From Arion vulgaris (lineage: Eukaryota; Mollusca; Gastropoda; Stylommatophora; Arionidae), in contig CM036756.1 in assembly GCA_020796225.1 (NCBI GenBank), forward strand, positions 41,845,398-41,909,397: a stretch of DNA of 64,000 nt, in the 5' to 3' direction. The notes below the pieces were generated by a model. The model was given only the letters and a program-made list of their open reading frames with translations. It made no database searches and had not been told where the DNA came from. The first letter of the stretch is position 1. Each line of letters starts with the position of its first letter. The translations under genes were made by a program, and so were the position numbers. Below are positions 30,865 to 42,523 of this stretch, in pieces.

Positions 30865-31188
30865 TTAGTTCTTTCTGGATAGATCTATCTGATCTCTTCT
30901 CTGTCCATGATATACGAAGGACTCTTCTATAACACTTTCCCCAGGTTGATGATAGAATTGGTTGTTCATTCTTGCCGTCAAGCGTAGGTGTGGGAGCTTT
31001 AATTTACATTTCAGGGCCAGATGAGTCGCCCTTGTTGTATTATATCCGTGTTTATTTAGTGTGGTTTTGATATTGTCTATCCATCTTTTTCTTCGTCTTC
31101 CCTCAGCTTTAGTACCTAATCTCTTTTTATTGTATGCTGTTAGTGGTGGTTGATTGTATTCATTTCTCATTAAATTTCCAAACCACAA
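30865..31188 (-). pseudogene. LINE C-terminal remnant, 107 codons open
   Basis: 'WFGNLMRNEYNQPPLTAY', 'KKRLGTKAEGRRRKRWIDN' and 'GYNTTRATHLALKCKLKL' follow the WFGHL.RM..NQPP..AY...R.G....GRPRKRW.D.I...L order of a non-LTR C-terminus. A second copy lies at 44055-44225. Confidence 0.7.
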
Positions 31189-31199
31189 TATGTATCAGA

Positions 31200-31855
31200 A
31201 TGTAGACATCAGATGTTGAAAGCTGTACTTGATTAATTCATCTGATGTTTTATATAACAAATATATATATATACAAATAGTATCAAATTTGATCTTACGA
31301 ATGACTTTAAAAAATGTATAACATTTTGGCACTTCAGGTGATCTATCAGACAAATGGTGCTGGTCGCATGGTTTGCCAGGTTGCTTGTCGTATTCTGGTT
31401 TTATTTTGGTCGTTCGCCCGCTATGAATTCAGACTTAGTTAAGTCGCATAATGTGACATCTCTGACTCCTTTTTGTGTGAAGACTTGATTTCCTTATCAC
31501 CAGTGAACCTCGTCAGTCAGGCTAGCATCGATTTCAAGGATATTTTAAGAGTTAATGCGATCATATGAGAAGACAAATTTGGCTACTTTATTTTACTGCT
31601 GATTTCTTTCTTCTTTCAACTACACATTATATCTGATTATGAAACTTACAAAATAAGTAATAAATTAATCGATTTTTTTACTATATGATATTTAAGGCAA
31701 TACTGTTTTAGTTATGCCTCTAACTTTTTTTTCTAATCAACTGCACACGATGAGTGAGGTTGTCAACCATGACTGACGCACGTTTGAATGCCGCTATAGT
31801 AGTTAATGGTATGGATTGAGTTAAGAACTAGTTATTTAAAGATAAAACATTTAGC
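31200..31855. other. No gene seen
   Basis: AT-rich; short TA run near 31265. No supported feature. Confidence 0.4.
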
Positions 31856-31861
31856 TTTAAT

Positions 31862-32155
31862 CCTCATCAAATAGCTTCTCCTGAGCAGAACTTTGTTCCC
31901 GTAACAGTCCTTTTGAATTTATCTTTCTCATAAGCCAGATATCCCGACTCTGGAGCCGTCATTCTAAAACCATGTCACACCCTGAATTGAATCCATCTTC
32001 TCCGCTGTCTTCCTATTTCTACTCTCTGCCGGAATATCTCCTTTCATAATAATTTTCTTCAACCCTTCGCGTCTTTTTTTATGTCCAAAATATATCAATT
32101 TTATATTTCTTATTTGGAACGTCAGCCAGTTTTCTCGTAGTCTTACTGGTTATGC
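31862..32155 (-). pseudogene. L-X LINE 3' end
   Basis: Minus-strand translation 'YFGHKKRREGLKKIIMKG' then 'DIPAESRNRKTAEKMDSI'. This is the best copy of the L-X C-terminal block in the window. Confidence 0.65.
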
Positions 32156-32159
32156 AAAC

Positions 32160-32515
32160 CTTTCTTCTGCTGCTGTCATGAACTAGTCAAAATATCATAG
32201 TGAGTAAGTGTTGTAACTTTTACCATATCCCCCCTCTAGTAACCTGATCGAAATGTTATAAATAGTGGGAATAATTGTGAGTGGACGTTGAAATTGGCAG
32301 TGATCGGTTATTCCACCGTGCTGAAGAAACATAATAGCTACACCACATTCAAGGAAATAATTATCGTAGTATGAATGTAATTATCGAATTTCCTAACTCG
32401 CTCGCTACATCATTATTTTAAAGATTCTCTTATTTGTCGACTTATTTCTGCATCACTATTTGGAATATATTTCTTACTTTATAATTCAAATAATATCAAA
32501 GTTTCTCTGTATATA
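32160..32515. other. No gene seen
   Basis: No supported feature. Confidence 0.4.
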
Positions 32516-32519
32516 GCTT

Positions 32520-32905
32520 GATTTACTCCTCTACTCTCATCTTGGAGCATAGGGCCTCAACAGTTGTTCGCTACTTTTCCTGGTCTGTGGCTGATTTATT
32601 TATGGTTTCCAGGATTGTCCAGCACCTTTCAGTTCCCCAAGAAGACTTCGTCACCAGGTCTTTTAAGGACGTTCTTTTTTCCGTTTTCCTTGCAGGTTCC
32701 ACTAAAGCGCTTGTCTAGTTACACTAGACTGGGTCTTTCGTAGAATATGTCTAACCAATTACCACTCTCTCCTCTTAACCTGCGTGATTATGGGTTCCTA
32801 TCCTGTTCTTATCCATAGGTCTGTGTTTGCAATTCTGTTATACAATTGCAGTCTGAGTCAACTTTGAAATACTCTCTTTTTCCTTCCATCTCTATATCTG
32901 CAAAC
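32520..32905 (-). pseudogene. L-R LINE 3' end, diverged
   Basis: On the minus strand it aligns with the last ~380 bp of the LINE at 36545-38984: 'aacacagacctatggataag', 'cccagtctagtgtaactaga' and 'tgaggccctatgctcc' have direct counterparts there. Frames are broken. Confidence 0.75.
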
Positions 32906-32991
32906 ATATATTGTTTCGTATCTTCGACTGGATTTATTTACAATTTTTATTTATCTCTAACTTATTGTGGGTGTGACCATTCACTTTGATT

Positions 32992-33565
32992 GCTTTATAA
33001 TCACACAAATATTCACATGTTAAAACATAGATATTCTATAATCATACAAATATTCACATGTTACAACATGGATAGTCTATAATCATACAATATTCATATG
33101 TTAAAACATAGATAGTTTATAATCATACAAATATTCACATATTAAAACATAGATAGTTTATAATCATACAAATATTCACATGTTAAAACATAGATAGTTT
33201 ATAATCACACAAATATTCACATGTTAAAACATAGATAGTTTATAATCATACAATATTCACATATTCAAACATAGATATTCTATAATCATACAAATATTCA
33301 CATGTTAAAACATAGTTAGTCTATAATCATACAAATATTCACATGTTAAAACATAGATAGTTTATAATCATACAATATTCACATATTAAAACATAGATAT
33401 TCTATAATCATACAAATATTCACATGTTAAAACATAGATAGTCTATAATCATACAAATATTCACATGTTAAAACATAGATAGTCTATAATCATACAAATA
33501 TTCACATGTTAAAACATAGATAGTCTATAATCATACAAATATTCACATGTTAAAACATAGATAGG
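32992..33565. repeat. 41-bp minisatellite, ~14 copies
   Basis: Units 'ctataatcatacaaatattc' plus 'acatgttaaaacatagatagt'-type ends. Some units lack one base (acaatattc) and some read acatatt for acatgtt. Confidence 0.92.
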
Positions 33566-33569
33566 TACA

Positions 33570-34208
33570 ACATAGGAGACACATACTGATCAAAAAGAGA
33601 ATGTGAATGGTTCAAAGTACTTGCATTATTAAATAATTAACATGAAAATCCGTAACAAAGAAATTAATTTGAAAACTATAGCAATGAAGTCCACAAAAGA
33701 GGTAGAGAACTTGAATAAGAACCAACAAAGATCTAACAAAAGATAAAACATTTCAATAATTATTGTCAAGACGCATATTAAAGTTAGTACACAACATATT
33801 CATTATATATATATTTTTTTTTAAAACGACCAAAAGTATGCAAATAATACACCAAAAAACAAACATTATGTAATAATGAGTTTAATAACCATTTTAAAGC
33901 CCCCTTCTAAAACCATATTAAATCCACATTCTAAAGTCATTATAAAATCACACTCTAATAAAGCTGTAACAATGGTTTTGCTGCGAGTTCCGAATGTTAT
34001 CTATGATATACAATGAGACCGTTGTGATATGACTTACATAGGTGAAAGTGACAAGCGGTTTGGTAATCATTTCATAATTTCTATTATATCCATTTAACTT
34101 CGAAGTTAATCACTTTAATTTGATTTGATAATTTTAGTGTTTCTGAAATCCATATCGCAAAATTCTTATATGATTCTACTATTGACTAGAGTCAATTTGG
34201 TATTATTA
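33570..34208. other. No gene seen
   Basis: AT-rich; two short 'ccacattctaaa'-like repeats near 33920-33960. No gene. Confidence 0.4.
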
Positions 34209-34214
34209 AAATTG

Positions 34215-34480
34215 GTATCTTCTTCAAATAGCTAGTTCTGAGCAGAACTTAGCCACACTATTGATACTTAAGAACTTCTCTATCTCATAGGCCATATGTC
34301 CCGCGTCTGCAACCAGCATGCTCAAATAATTATTTACACCTCGAAAATATTTTCTTCGTGGTTATCCTCTTTTCGTATTTTCCGGTATGCCCCCTTCCAT
34401 AATGCTCTTCTCCAACTCTTTGTGTCTTTTTATATGTCCTAAATACTTCATTGTTCTCATTCCTATGTTTCAGGTCTTCA
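34215..34480 (-). pseudogene. L-X LINE 3' end
   Basis: The same block as 30585 and 31862, including 'tagttctgagcagaactt' and 'ggtatgcccccttccataat', in minus orientation. Heavily decayed. Confidence 0.55.
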
Positions 34481-34719
34481 GTAAGTCCCTCAGAACAGAG
34501 ATTACGTTATTGAAAAGATCAAACATTGCAGTGATGCTACAAACTAGCAGAACATCATACATACTCTCAAGCTATTGACATTACAAAATCACAAAAAAGT
34601 ATTTTCACAACGGGTTAGTTATAGAGCTATAGAGTTACAGAAATGGATATTTACGTACAATAGAGGGACTGAGATGGTATTGATAAGATTACGAACGAGG
34701 AACTCAGAGAAAGAACTAA

Positions 34720-34800
34720 GCAGGTACAAGTAGAGAAAGAGCTCAGAGAAAGAACTCAGAGAAAGAACTAAGCAGGTACAAGTGGAGAAAGAGCTCAGGA
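34720..34800. repeat. Short direct repeats
   Basis: 'gagctcagagaaagaactca' and 'aagcaggtacaagt' recur two or three times. Confidence 0.6.
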
Positions 34801-34804
34801 AGAG

Positions 34805-35030
34805 ACGCTGACGATGGATATGACATACATTGAGGTGACCGACCGGAAGCATTGCAAGACAGGCACTGTTTTGGAACCCACAGGGAAAGATGAGTAGGGA
34901 AGGCCTAGACAGACATGGAGAAGAGAGCTGGATTCTGATATTAAAAGGATAGGTACAACAAAAGGATACGACGTAAGCAATATGGCGGCGACAAGATGTG
35001 TTGTCGTTAGCTTGTGCTGGATTGTGCTTC
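34805..35030 (+). pseudogene. LINE C-terminal remnant
   Basis: Reads 'RKHCKTGTVLEPTGKDE' and 'GRPRQTWRRELDSDIKRIGT', the GKR.RGRPRQTWRR.L..D...G block. Confidence 0.6.
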
Positions 35031-35039
35031 GTTTCTTGA

Positions 35040-35380
35040 ATTTCCAGTGGATGAGATGTGTTTTTCGGAAGAAAGGATATTTATTTCGTCCAACTTTTAT
35101 GTAATGTTTCAGTTGAAATCATAGAATACATCGGGTCGATGTGGTTTCTTGAGAGATGAACACTGTTATCAGTTCGAGCGACACACCACAGTGTTCTCCC
35201 GTTATATTGTCATATAAGTCATATCACCGGGTATTCACCGGTATAAGTGGAAACCTCTGCTGTTGATCAGAGAGGGGCACTCACTTGTCCTGACAACCGC
35301 AAATGGTTGTCCAAGATGGAGAATAGCTCCTCATGTGGATGTGAAAGGCAAGGGGAAACCACCACATTATTTTCCAAAGA
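35040..35380. other. No gene seen
   Basis: No supported feature. Confidence 0.4.
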
Positions 35381-35384
35381 AAAT

Positions 35385-35612
35385 GTAATGGATCAAAACT
35401 TTTCGGGCATGTAATGAGGAGGGTAGGCTTAGAACACATTGGGACAACTGGTAAAATCAGGGTAGACGAGACATAGGAAGACACAGAGGAAAATTTTGGA
35501 TGGCTTAACTTCGTGGTATGGTAGAGGGTCAACATCTGAGTTGATAGCAAATACCAAAGATAGAGACTTGTGGAGATCCATGATCGCCTATGCCAGCCGG
35601 CACAGCACCTGA
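35385..35612 (+). pseudogene. L-Y LINE 3' end
   Basis: Starts 'KLFGHVMRRVGLEHIGTTGK' and continues, frameshifted, to the IAYASR-like end and a 'gatgacgatgag' tail. Confidence 0.7.
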
Positions 35613-35619
35613 TGACGAT

Positions 35620-36290
35620 GAGGTACAATATGGAAATTAATTGGAAGGGATGGCAGTAGAGAGGAAGAGCTGGAAGAAGTTTATTGAAGACCTGTGTTCC
35701 GTTGGGAGTTGAGAGGTGAAGAAGAAGTTATAAAGTGAGGGAGCCAAGAGAAAGCAAAAAGAAGCAATCTTGGAATAAATCAAATAATTGTAATGAACAT
35801 AATTGTTATCAGAGTGTGGCAAACAGTAGACGCGAAATATTGAAATAAGAGAAAACTATTTTATTGATCGATATAGCCCTAATTGATCTGAACATTAATG
35901 AAACTGATCATAGCTATCGCTTCAGACTTGAGCTGGGCAACCTGTTATATGCCTGGGGCAGGACCTGAAACACTTAAGAATGCAGAGGGTCGGATACTCC
36001 CACATATTAGAAAACCTTTTATAAATCACTTAATTTGCGTGTGAAAGCTAATATCATGCAGAAATCATATTTCCAAGGAAAGTAGAGGAGGGTAAAGAGA
36101 GAGTGGAGAGTGTAGAGAGAAAAAGAAATCGACAATAAATTATGAATACGCATTTCACATATTTTGTGAGAAGATTGTTTTTGAACTTCCATACAAGAGT
36201 GTTTCAAATCTGGTACTGTTTGGCTAAATGCAATGCCTAATGTGCTATCAAGGCGATCGCCATTTAATCGATTTTTTACTTTTGATTTAG
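35620..36290. other. No gene seen
   Basis: AT-rich spacer without a supported feature. Confidence 0.4.
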
Positions 36291-36544
36291 TTCCTTTAAT
36301 TCAGCGTTTCCCAAAGTGGGCGGTACCGCCCCTAGTGAGCACTGAAGCGTTCTAGGGAAGGGGGCGGGCGATAGTGGATTCATAAGAATTTTTGGGGTGT
36401 TCAGGCGATTAGGGGTCGGTGGCTCATTAAAGAAGAAATTAATTATAAGTATTTTAAAATAGTTTATTTTCGTGATATTGCGATTGAATAATCATTTAAA
36501 ATTTGAATTCTGCCTTTTAATTTATTTTATGCCTGTCTTACATG

Positions 36545-38984
36545 AAGAGATGGGAGTAAATGGTCTTGGAAGCATGAACGAAAATGGTGAGATATTTGCA
36601 GACTTCTGTGCCTCAAATGAGCTTGTCATTGGGGGTACACTCTTTCCACATCGAAGATGCCATAAGGCAACATGGATCTCGCCAGACCATCGGACGGAAA
36701 ACCAGATCGACCATGTGGCAATTCGCCAACGATGGAGAGCATCACTACAAGATGTTAGAGTGAAGAGAGGAGCAGACATAGGATCTGATCACCATCTGGT
36801 AACTGTAAAATTAAAAATGAAACTATCGGCAAAGAAGAAACAACAAAGTACACGAATCAAGTTTGATGTCAAGAAACTCCAATCGCAGGCCACAAAGGAA
36901 GTCTTCCAGATTGCTCTAAAGAACCGTTTCGAGGCACTACAGGCAACAGAAGAGGAAGGTACAGTGGAGAGTAGGTGGAACACCTTAAAGCAGGCGACAG
37001 TTGGAGCCTGTGAAGAAATACTTGGGAGACCATCATCAATCAGGAAACCCTGGATCACGGACGAAACATGGCAGAGGGTGGAGGAGAGGAAGAAGCTGAA
37101 ACAAGAAGTAAACCAGTCACGAACAAGACAGCAAAAACAGGCGGCAGCAACTAGATATAACGAGATGGCTAGAGAGGTAAAAAGACAGCTGAGAAACGAC
37201 AAAAGAGCATTCATAAATGAGATAGCAGAAGAGGCAGAGACAGCAGCTAGCAAAGGTGACCTCAAGGCTCTCTATGAGACAACCAGATTGTTGAGTGGGA
37301 GGAAAAATAAGCAGAGCAGGCCAGTGAGAGATAAGACTGGAAAACTTTTGACTAAAATTGATGAACAACTGGGGTGCTGGAAAGAGCATTTCCAGGAAGT
37401 GTTAAATAGACCTCCCCACTAAACCCACTAGATTTAGGGCAAGGAGACCCGCTGGACATAAACGTAAGGGAGATCACAAAACAGGAAATCCGCAATGCCT
37501 TGAAAAACTTGAGAAAGGGCAAGGCGGCAGGAGTTGATAATATCCCAGCGGAAGCTCTGAGGGAGGGAGAAGAGATGGTAAACCAACTCCACATATTGTT
37601 CAACTTGGTGTGGGACAGGAAGGAGATACCAGCAGATTGGAAGAAAGGCCTCCTCGTGAAACTGCCAAAGAATGGCAATTTGTCAAACTGTGACAAGTGG
37701 AGAGGGTTCATGCTGCTCTCCATTCCCAGCAAAGTCCTCACTAGGGTTATTCTGGACAGGATGAAAGACGCTATAGACCAGAGGCTTAGGGACGAACAGG
37801 CGGGATTCCGGAAAGATAGATCTTGCAATGACCAGATAGCCACCTTAAGAATCATAGTGGAACAAACAATGGAGTGGCAGGCTCCGCTCTACGTGTGCTT
37901 TGTTGATTTTGAGAAGGCATTTGACAGCATAGATAGGAAATCAATGTGGGGATCCTAAGAAACTATGGGGTGCCGGAGAAGACTGTCGACATCATCAGGC
38001 AGCTGTATGAGGGTTTGCCTGCCAGGTTATTCATGATGGAAGACTGTCAGAGGAGTTCCAGGTCACTACTGGTGTTAGACAGGGATGCCTGCTGTCCCCC
38101 TCCTCTTCTTGGTGCTACTTGATTGGGTCACACGCACAGCCTACGACAGGTCTGGAAAAGGCATACAGTGGACACGTATGTCAAAGCTAGAAGACCTGGA
38201 TTTTGCGGACGATCTCGCCTTGCTTTCGCATAGACTACAAGACATGCAGGAAAAAGTGGATGCTCTGGCACAAACGGCACAACGAGTCGGCCTTAAAATC
38301 AGTCAAGAGAAGACTAAAGTAATGCGTAGCAACAACATACAGCAAGATCCAATACGGATTGAGGAAAGGGACATAGAAGATGTGGATGAATTTGTCTACC
38401 TTGGAAGTAAGATCAGCAGATCAGGAGGTACAGATGAGGACATTAATGCTAGGATTAGGAAGGCCCGACAGGCCTTTGCGATCCTGCACATGGTATGGAA
38501 GTCCGCTGCCATCTCCACGAAAACAAAGCTCAGGATTTTCAGCTCAAATGTGAAGTCGGTGTTGCTGTATGGCTCGGAAACTTGGCGAGTCACTAGGGCA
38601 AATACAAATAAGATCCAGACCTTTGTCAACGGATGTTTGCGGCGGATTCTCAGATTGAGATGGTATGATAGAGTTACAAACACGGATCTGTGGATAAGAA
38701 CAGGGCAGGAACCTATGATGACACAGGTCAAGAGGAGAAGATGGCGATGGATAGGCCATACCTTGCGGAAGACACAGTCGAGTGTCACTAGACAGGTGCT
38801 CGAGTGGAACCCGCAGGAAAACGAAAAGAGGACGCCCTAAGCAGACTTGGAGACGAGGTCTTACTGAGGAGCTGAAGAGTGCTCAATTGACCTGGGAGAA
38901 CATAAAAGAACAGCCAGAGACCAAGAAGAGTGGCGAACAACTGTTGAGGCCCTATGCTCCACGAGGAGCGGAGAGGATTAATGA
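36545..38984 (+). mobile_element. L-R LINE, 5'-truncated, inserted in hAT element 2
   Basis: A 2440-bp endonuclease-RT element flanked by 'tacatg' (36539-36544 and 38985-38990) at a point where the sister hAT elements are continuous. It begins inside the endonuclease and ends 'gaggattaatga', with no poly(A). Confidence 0.85.
36545..38984 (+). pseudogene. L-R endonuclease-reverse transcriptase, frameshifted
   Basis: The protein nicks DNA and copies the LINE RNA at the nick. Seen in order: C-terminal part of an APE-type endonuclease ('CHKATWISPDHRTENQIDH', 'RGADIGSDHHLVTVKLK' with the catalytic His pair near 36788). A basic linker to 37422. Then, in another frame, RT blocks 'LRKGKAAGVDNIPAEAL', 'EQAGFRKDRSCNDQIATL' and 'VCFVDFEKAFDSIDRKSMW' to 37958. 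A block with several indels (37958-38085) where 'GVRQGC' can be read. From 38085, 'LDFADDLALLSHRLQDMQ' with the FADD box at 38202. Then 'RRWRWIGHTLRKTQSSVT' and, after another shift near 38810, 'KRGRPKQTWRRGLTEELK' to the end. At least four shifts, so not functional, but the catalytic boxes are intact and the copy looks fairly young. Confidence 0.85.
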
Positions 38985-39234
38985 TACATGATCCATTTTT
39001 TCATCAATTTTCTATTTCATGCATATGAACATTTGAAAATTGACCATGTTTGACAGAAATATATATCAATTTTCTATGTCAAAGAAAATAGAGCATGTAT
39101 ATAAATGAGGAGGTGGGCGTTGGCAAACTGTTATATAAGGTGGAGGGAGGGGGGGGGGGGCGTTACAAAGTTTATGTTGTGCAAAGTGGGCGGTGAGCCG
39201 AAAACGTTTGGGAATCTATGCTTTAATTAATAGC

Positions 39235-40070
39235 AAAAGTACCACCAAATAGTGGGGACACATTTTGGGCATTTAATGTGATCCTTTAATACTTTTTATG
39301 GAGAAAAGAAGGTTTTTTTTAGGTCCAGTAACCCAGAGGCTCTTTGATTTCAGCATGTAATTCTCTTGCAATTCAATAAGTTAGATTTGCTTGTCCGACG
39401 AAGTAGCATTAGGGAGATAGTGAGATGCTCTTTTTATTAACTTTGCTTCTTGTGATGCGAAAACTTTGAAACACTTCCCAAAACAGGATGTGAACGACCT
39501 TAAAAGAGACATAGTTGGTAAAATTAACAAGAAATGACTTCTGCTCTCCAAGTCTTACAAAGAAATTAGTATTTTATTCATGCAACTTACACACCCCACG
39601 CCCTCAGTCTCAATTTATTCTGGAATGAATTGTTGTGTCCATACAATTCATGTGCTAGCTGTTCTTGTGTCTACAGTTGGAGATTGAATTAAAGTCATGT
39701 CAATAAAAATATTATTTGACAAATACACAGAAAGGCTCGTAATTCTTTGACTTAGCTACCTTTGCGTGTCTATGAACAGTTCGATGTCAGTTCTGAGGTC
39801 ACAGAATCGTTTCAGTATTTTTACTGTAATAAAGCAGATTGCCATTCTGCGATTGGAAATTCTGAAGAAATTCTTGAAACTAACGATGGTTGAATTCATT
39901 GTATGACGTTCACGCATGATGCAACGACGGACATGATGTCAGCGACCTTATATACTTTGACACACACATATTTTATTGATGAACGATACAATGAAGGAAT
40001 GAGACATCCAAATCAGTTATAGTTATGCTTTACAATTGGGATTTAATTTTGTCAACCAGTTCTGAATTTT
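39235..40070. other. No gene seen
   Basis: No repeat or exon that I can support. Confidence 0.4.
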
Positions 40071-40075
40071 ACCTA

Positions 40076-40345
40076 TCATAGTTGAAGCTCGTCTGTTGTC
40101 ACTCCACAAAGTTTGTCCCAACTTAATTCAAAATCGTTTAAAGGGATCTCCATGTATTCGCCTGCAAAGGTGCCCTTGCGGGATTGATACACTAAAATGC
40201 CCCCATTAATGTTGAAAAATACGTGTCTAAACCACTGATAAAGGTAGTTAACTGTATTTGTCTGTACTATCTGTTGATTATAAAACAAAATGACGGAGAT
40301 TACAAAGAAGCTTAACACACACACTCTGAAGCTTTCAATCTTCTT
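40076..40345 (-). CDS. Candidate exon or small membrane protein, unidentified
   Basis: The minus strand is open from 40345 to TGA at 40076. It reads 'KKIESFRVCVLSFFVISVIL' followed by 'FYNQQIVQTNTVNYLYQWFR', then a Gly/Tyr-containing segment and 'EYMEIPLNDFELSWDKLCGV' near the end. A short basic stretch, one hydrophobic segment and a long soluble part would suit a type II membrane or secreted protein. There is no ATG before the hydrophobic part (only GTG at 40324), so it would need an upstream exon; an acceptor at 'cagtaaaag' is poor. No homologous family comes to mind. It could also be chance. Confidence 0.25.
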   Translation of the reverse strand, partial: KKIESFRVCVLSFFVISVILFYNQQIVQTNTVNYLYQWFRHVFFNINGGILVYQSRKGTFAGEYMEIPLNDFELSWDKLCGVTTDELQL

Positions 40346-40838
40346 TTACTGCTTTCTGCCGTGTCCCCTATGAGTCGTCCTACAGTTCTGTGTCACTTAC
40401 TTGCTGAATCAATTTGATTTTACCAGGCCAAAGCACTTTAGCAGCTTTATCGAAACACTTTCACAAATTCTCCAGTGGATAATGGTTTTAAATTCTTCCG
40501 AATCTTTTAATAATGAGATAGCTCACACTAACAGCATTCACTAAACATTTACTGAACATCAGTTACTTGCATCGACAAGTACATTCTGCTGCTCATACAA
40601 AGATTTATTGAAACGAGTAATTTTATCCTGTCTGTGTTGTCACCCAAGTAAACTGTAGCTTGAATGTTTGGATAGAAAATGGCTTTGTATGTTGTATTAT
40701 TTTAGAACAGTCAATTTTTATTTAAAAGTAAACACTCATGGTTATCTCGATACGGATAACGAAACAATTCGCTGTACATCTTTCCTGGAAAGTGCGCCAT
40801 TCTTTCTCCACTTTTCGAATCTCGCACTTTCTGCTAAG

Positions 40839-40964
40839 GACGTGTATAGACGTTTTCCCATTCACTGATAGAGACGCGTTAACACGTCTGTAATTATCTC
40901 TCCTCTTTGGGCTAAAGACGTGTTAACACGTTATACATTTCTACTATAGGCGTTCATTCACGTT
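40839..40964. repeat. Cluster of ACGT palindromes
   Basis: Four related motifs at 40839, 40873, 40918 and 40949: 'gacgtgtatagacgtt', 'gacgcgttaacacgtc', 'gacgtgttaacacgtt' and 'ggcgttcattcacgtt'. 'acgtgttaacacgt' (40919-40932) is a perfect 14-bp palindrome. Confidence 0.7.
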
Positions 40965-41084
40965 TGTGACCTAGAAATAAAAAGTAGCTATTTTTAGATC
41001 CGTCTTCGGAAAGTATATAGCAGCAAAAGAGTTTGCATTGCTATTATGCAAATTGTGATAAATTATTACAAATTTTAAATGTCT

Positions 41085-42390
41085 CTCTCATGTACTTACC
41101 TCCTCCGTTACTACTGCTATTTCTTTTTCTTATGTACTTACCTCATCCGTTACTACTGCTATTTCTTTTTCTTATGTACTACTTATCTCCACCTTTACTA
41201 CTGCTATTTCTTTTTCTTATGTACTACTTATCTCCACCGTTACTACTGCTATTTCTTTTTATAGTGTGCTACTTACCTCCACCGTTACTACTGCTATTTC
41301 CTTTTATAGTGTGCTACTTACCTCCTCCGTTACTACTGCTATTTCCTTTTATAGTGTGCTACTTACCTCCAACTTTACTACTGCTATTTCTTTTTCTTAT
41401 GTACTACTTATCTCCACCGTTACTACTGCTATTTCTTTTTATCATGTACTACTTACCTCCACCGTTACTACTGCTATTTCTTTTTATCATGTACTACTTA
41501 CCTCCACCGTTACTACTGCTATTTCTTTTTATCATGTACTACTTACCTCCTCCGTTACTACTGCTATTTCTTTTTATCATGTACTACTTACCTCCTCCGT
41601 TACTACTGCTATTTCTTTTTATCATGTACTACTTACCTCCTCCGTTACTACTGATATTTCTTTTTATAGTGTGCTACTTACCTCCTCCGTTACTACTGCT
41701 ATTTCTTTTTATAGTGTGCTACTTACCTCCTCCGTTACTACTGCTATTTCTTTTTATAGTGTGCTACTTACCTCCTCCGTTACTACTGCTATTTCTTTTT
41801 ATAGTGTGCTACTTACCTCCTCCGTTACTACTGCTATTTCTTTTTATAGTGTGCTACTTACCTCCTCCGTTACTACTGCTATTTCTTTTTATAGTGTGCT
41901 ACTTACCTCCTCCGTTACTACTGCTATTTCTTGTTATAGTGTGCTACTTACCTCCTCCGTTACTACTGCTATTTCTTTTTATAGTGTGCTACTTACCTCC
42001 ACCGTTACTACTGCTATTTCTTTTTATAGTGTGCTACTTACCTCCACCGTTACTACTGCTATTTCTTTTTATCATGTACTACTTACCTCCACCTTTACTA
42101 CTGCTATTTCTTTTTATAGTGTGCTACTTACCTCTACCTTTACTACTGCTATTTCTTTTTATAGTGTGCTACTTACCTCTACCTTTACTACTGCTATTTC
42201 TTTTTATCATGTACTACTTACCTCTACCTTTACTACTGCTATTTCTTTTTATCATGTACTACTTACCTCCACCGTTACTACTGCTATTTCTTTTTATCAT
42301 GTACTACTTACCTCCACCGTTACTACTGCTATTTCTTTTTATAGTGTGCTACTTATCTCCACCTTTACTACTGCTATTTCCTTTTCTTGC
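41085..42390. repeat. 45-bp minisatellite, ~29 copies, open in two frames
   Basis: Units of 45 bp: 'tactgctatttctttttata' then 'gtgtgctacttacctcctcc' then gttac. Variant suffixes (atagtgtgc, atcatgtac, cttatgtac; cctcctcc, cctccacc, cctctacc) occur in runs. The period is 15 codons, which gives overlapping open frames of 482 and 379 codons. The longer reads 'LLLLFLFIVCYLPPP' repeats and the other 'TAISFYSVLLTSSVT'. These have no start context or domain, so I call a repeat, not a gene. On the minus strand each unit contains 'ggaggtaagtagc', a consensus splice donor. Confidence 0.93.
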
Positions 42391-42523
42391 TATCTACCCT
42401 TTTGATGTGAGAGACTTAGTGGCCGTAGAAAATATTGCTGTATTCTCATATTCTAGTTATCAACAATACTGTCTCGGGTAGGATTTTAGTTCGTTTCCTC
42501 GAACACGGGTTTTATGTCAACAC

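Larger units (their letters stand above)
36302..39220 (+). mobile_element. Non-autonomous hAT element 2, carrying a LINE
   Basis: Begins 'cagcgtttcccaaagtgggc' and ends 'cgtttgggaatctatg', with perfect 8-bp flanks 'ctttaatt' (36294-36301 and 39221-39228). The hAT part (36302-36544 and 38985-39220) matches elements at 24664 and 49562. The middle 2.4 kb is a LINE insertion. Confidence 0.92.

Noticed and set aside
36472..37422. Intact endonuclease gene starting at 36472
   Set aside because: The first ~24 codons are hAT sequence. The LINE starts at 36545 and is 5'-truncated within the endonuclease.
41033..42481. 482-codon Leu/Pro-rich frame as a gene
   Set aside because: By-product of the 45-bp array. 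A second 379-codon frame overlaps it, as expected for a stop-free repeat unit and not for a gene.
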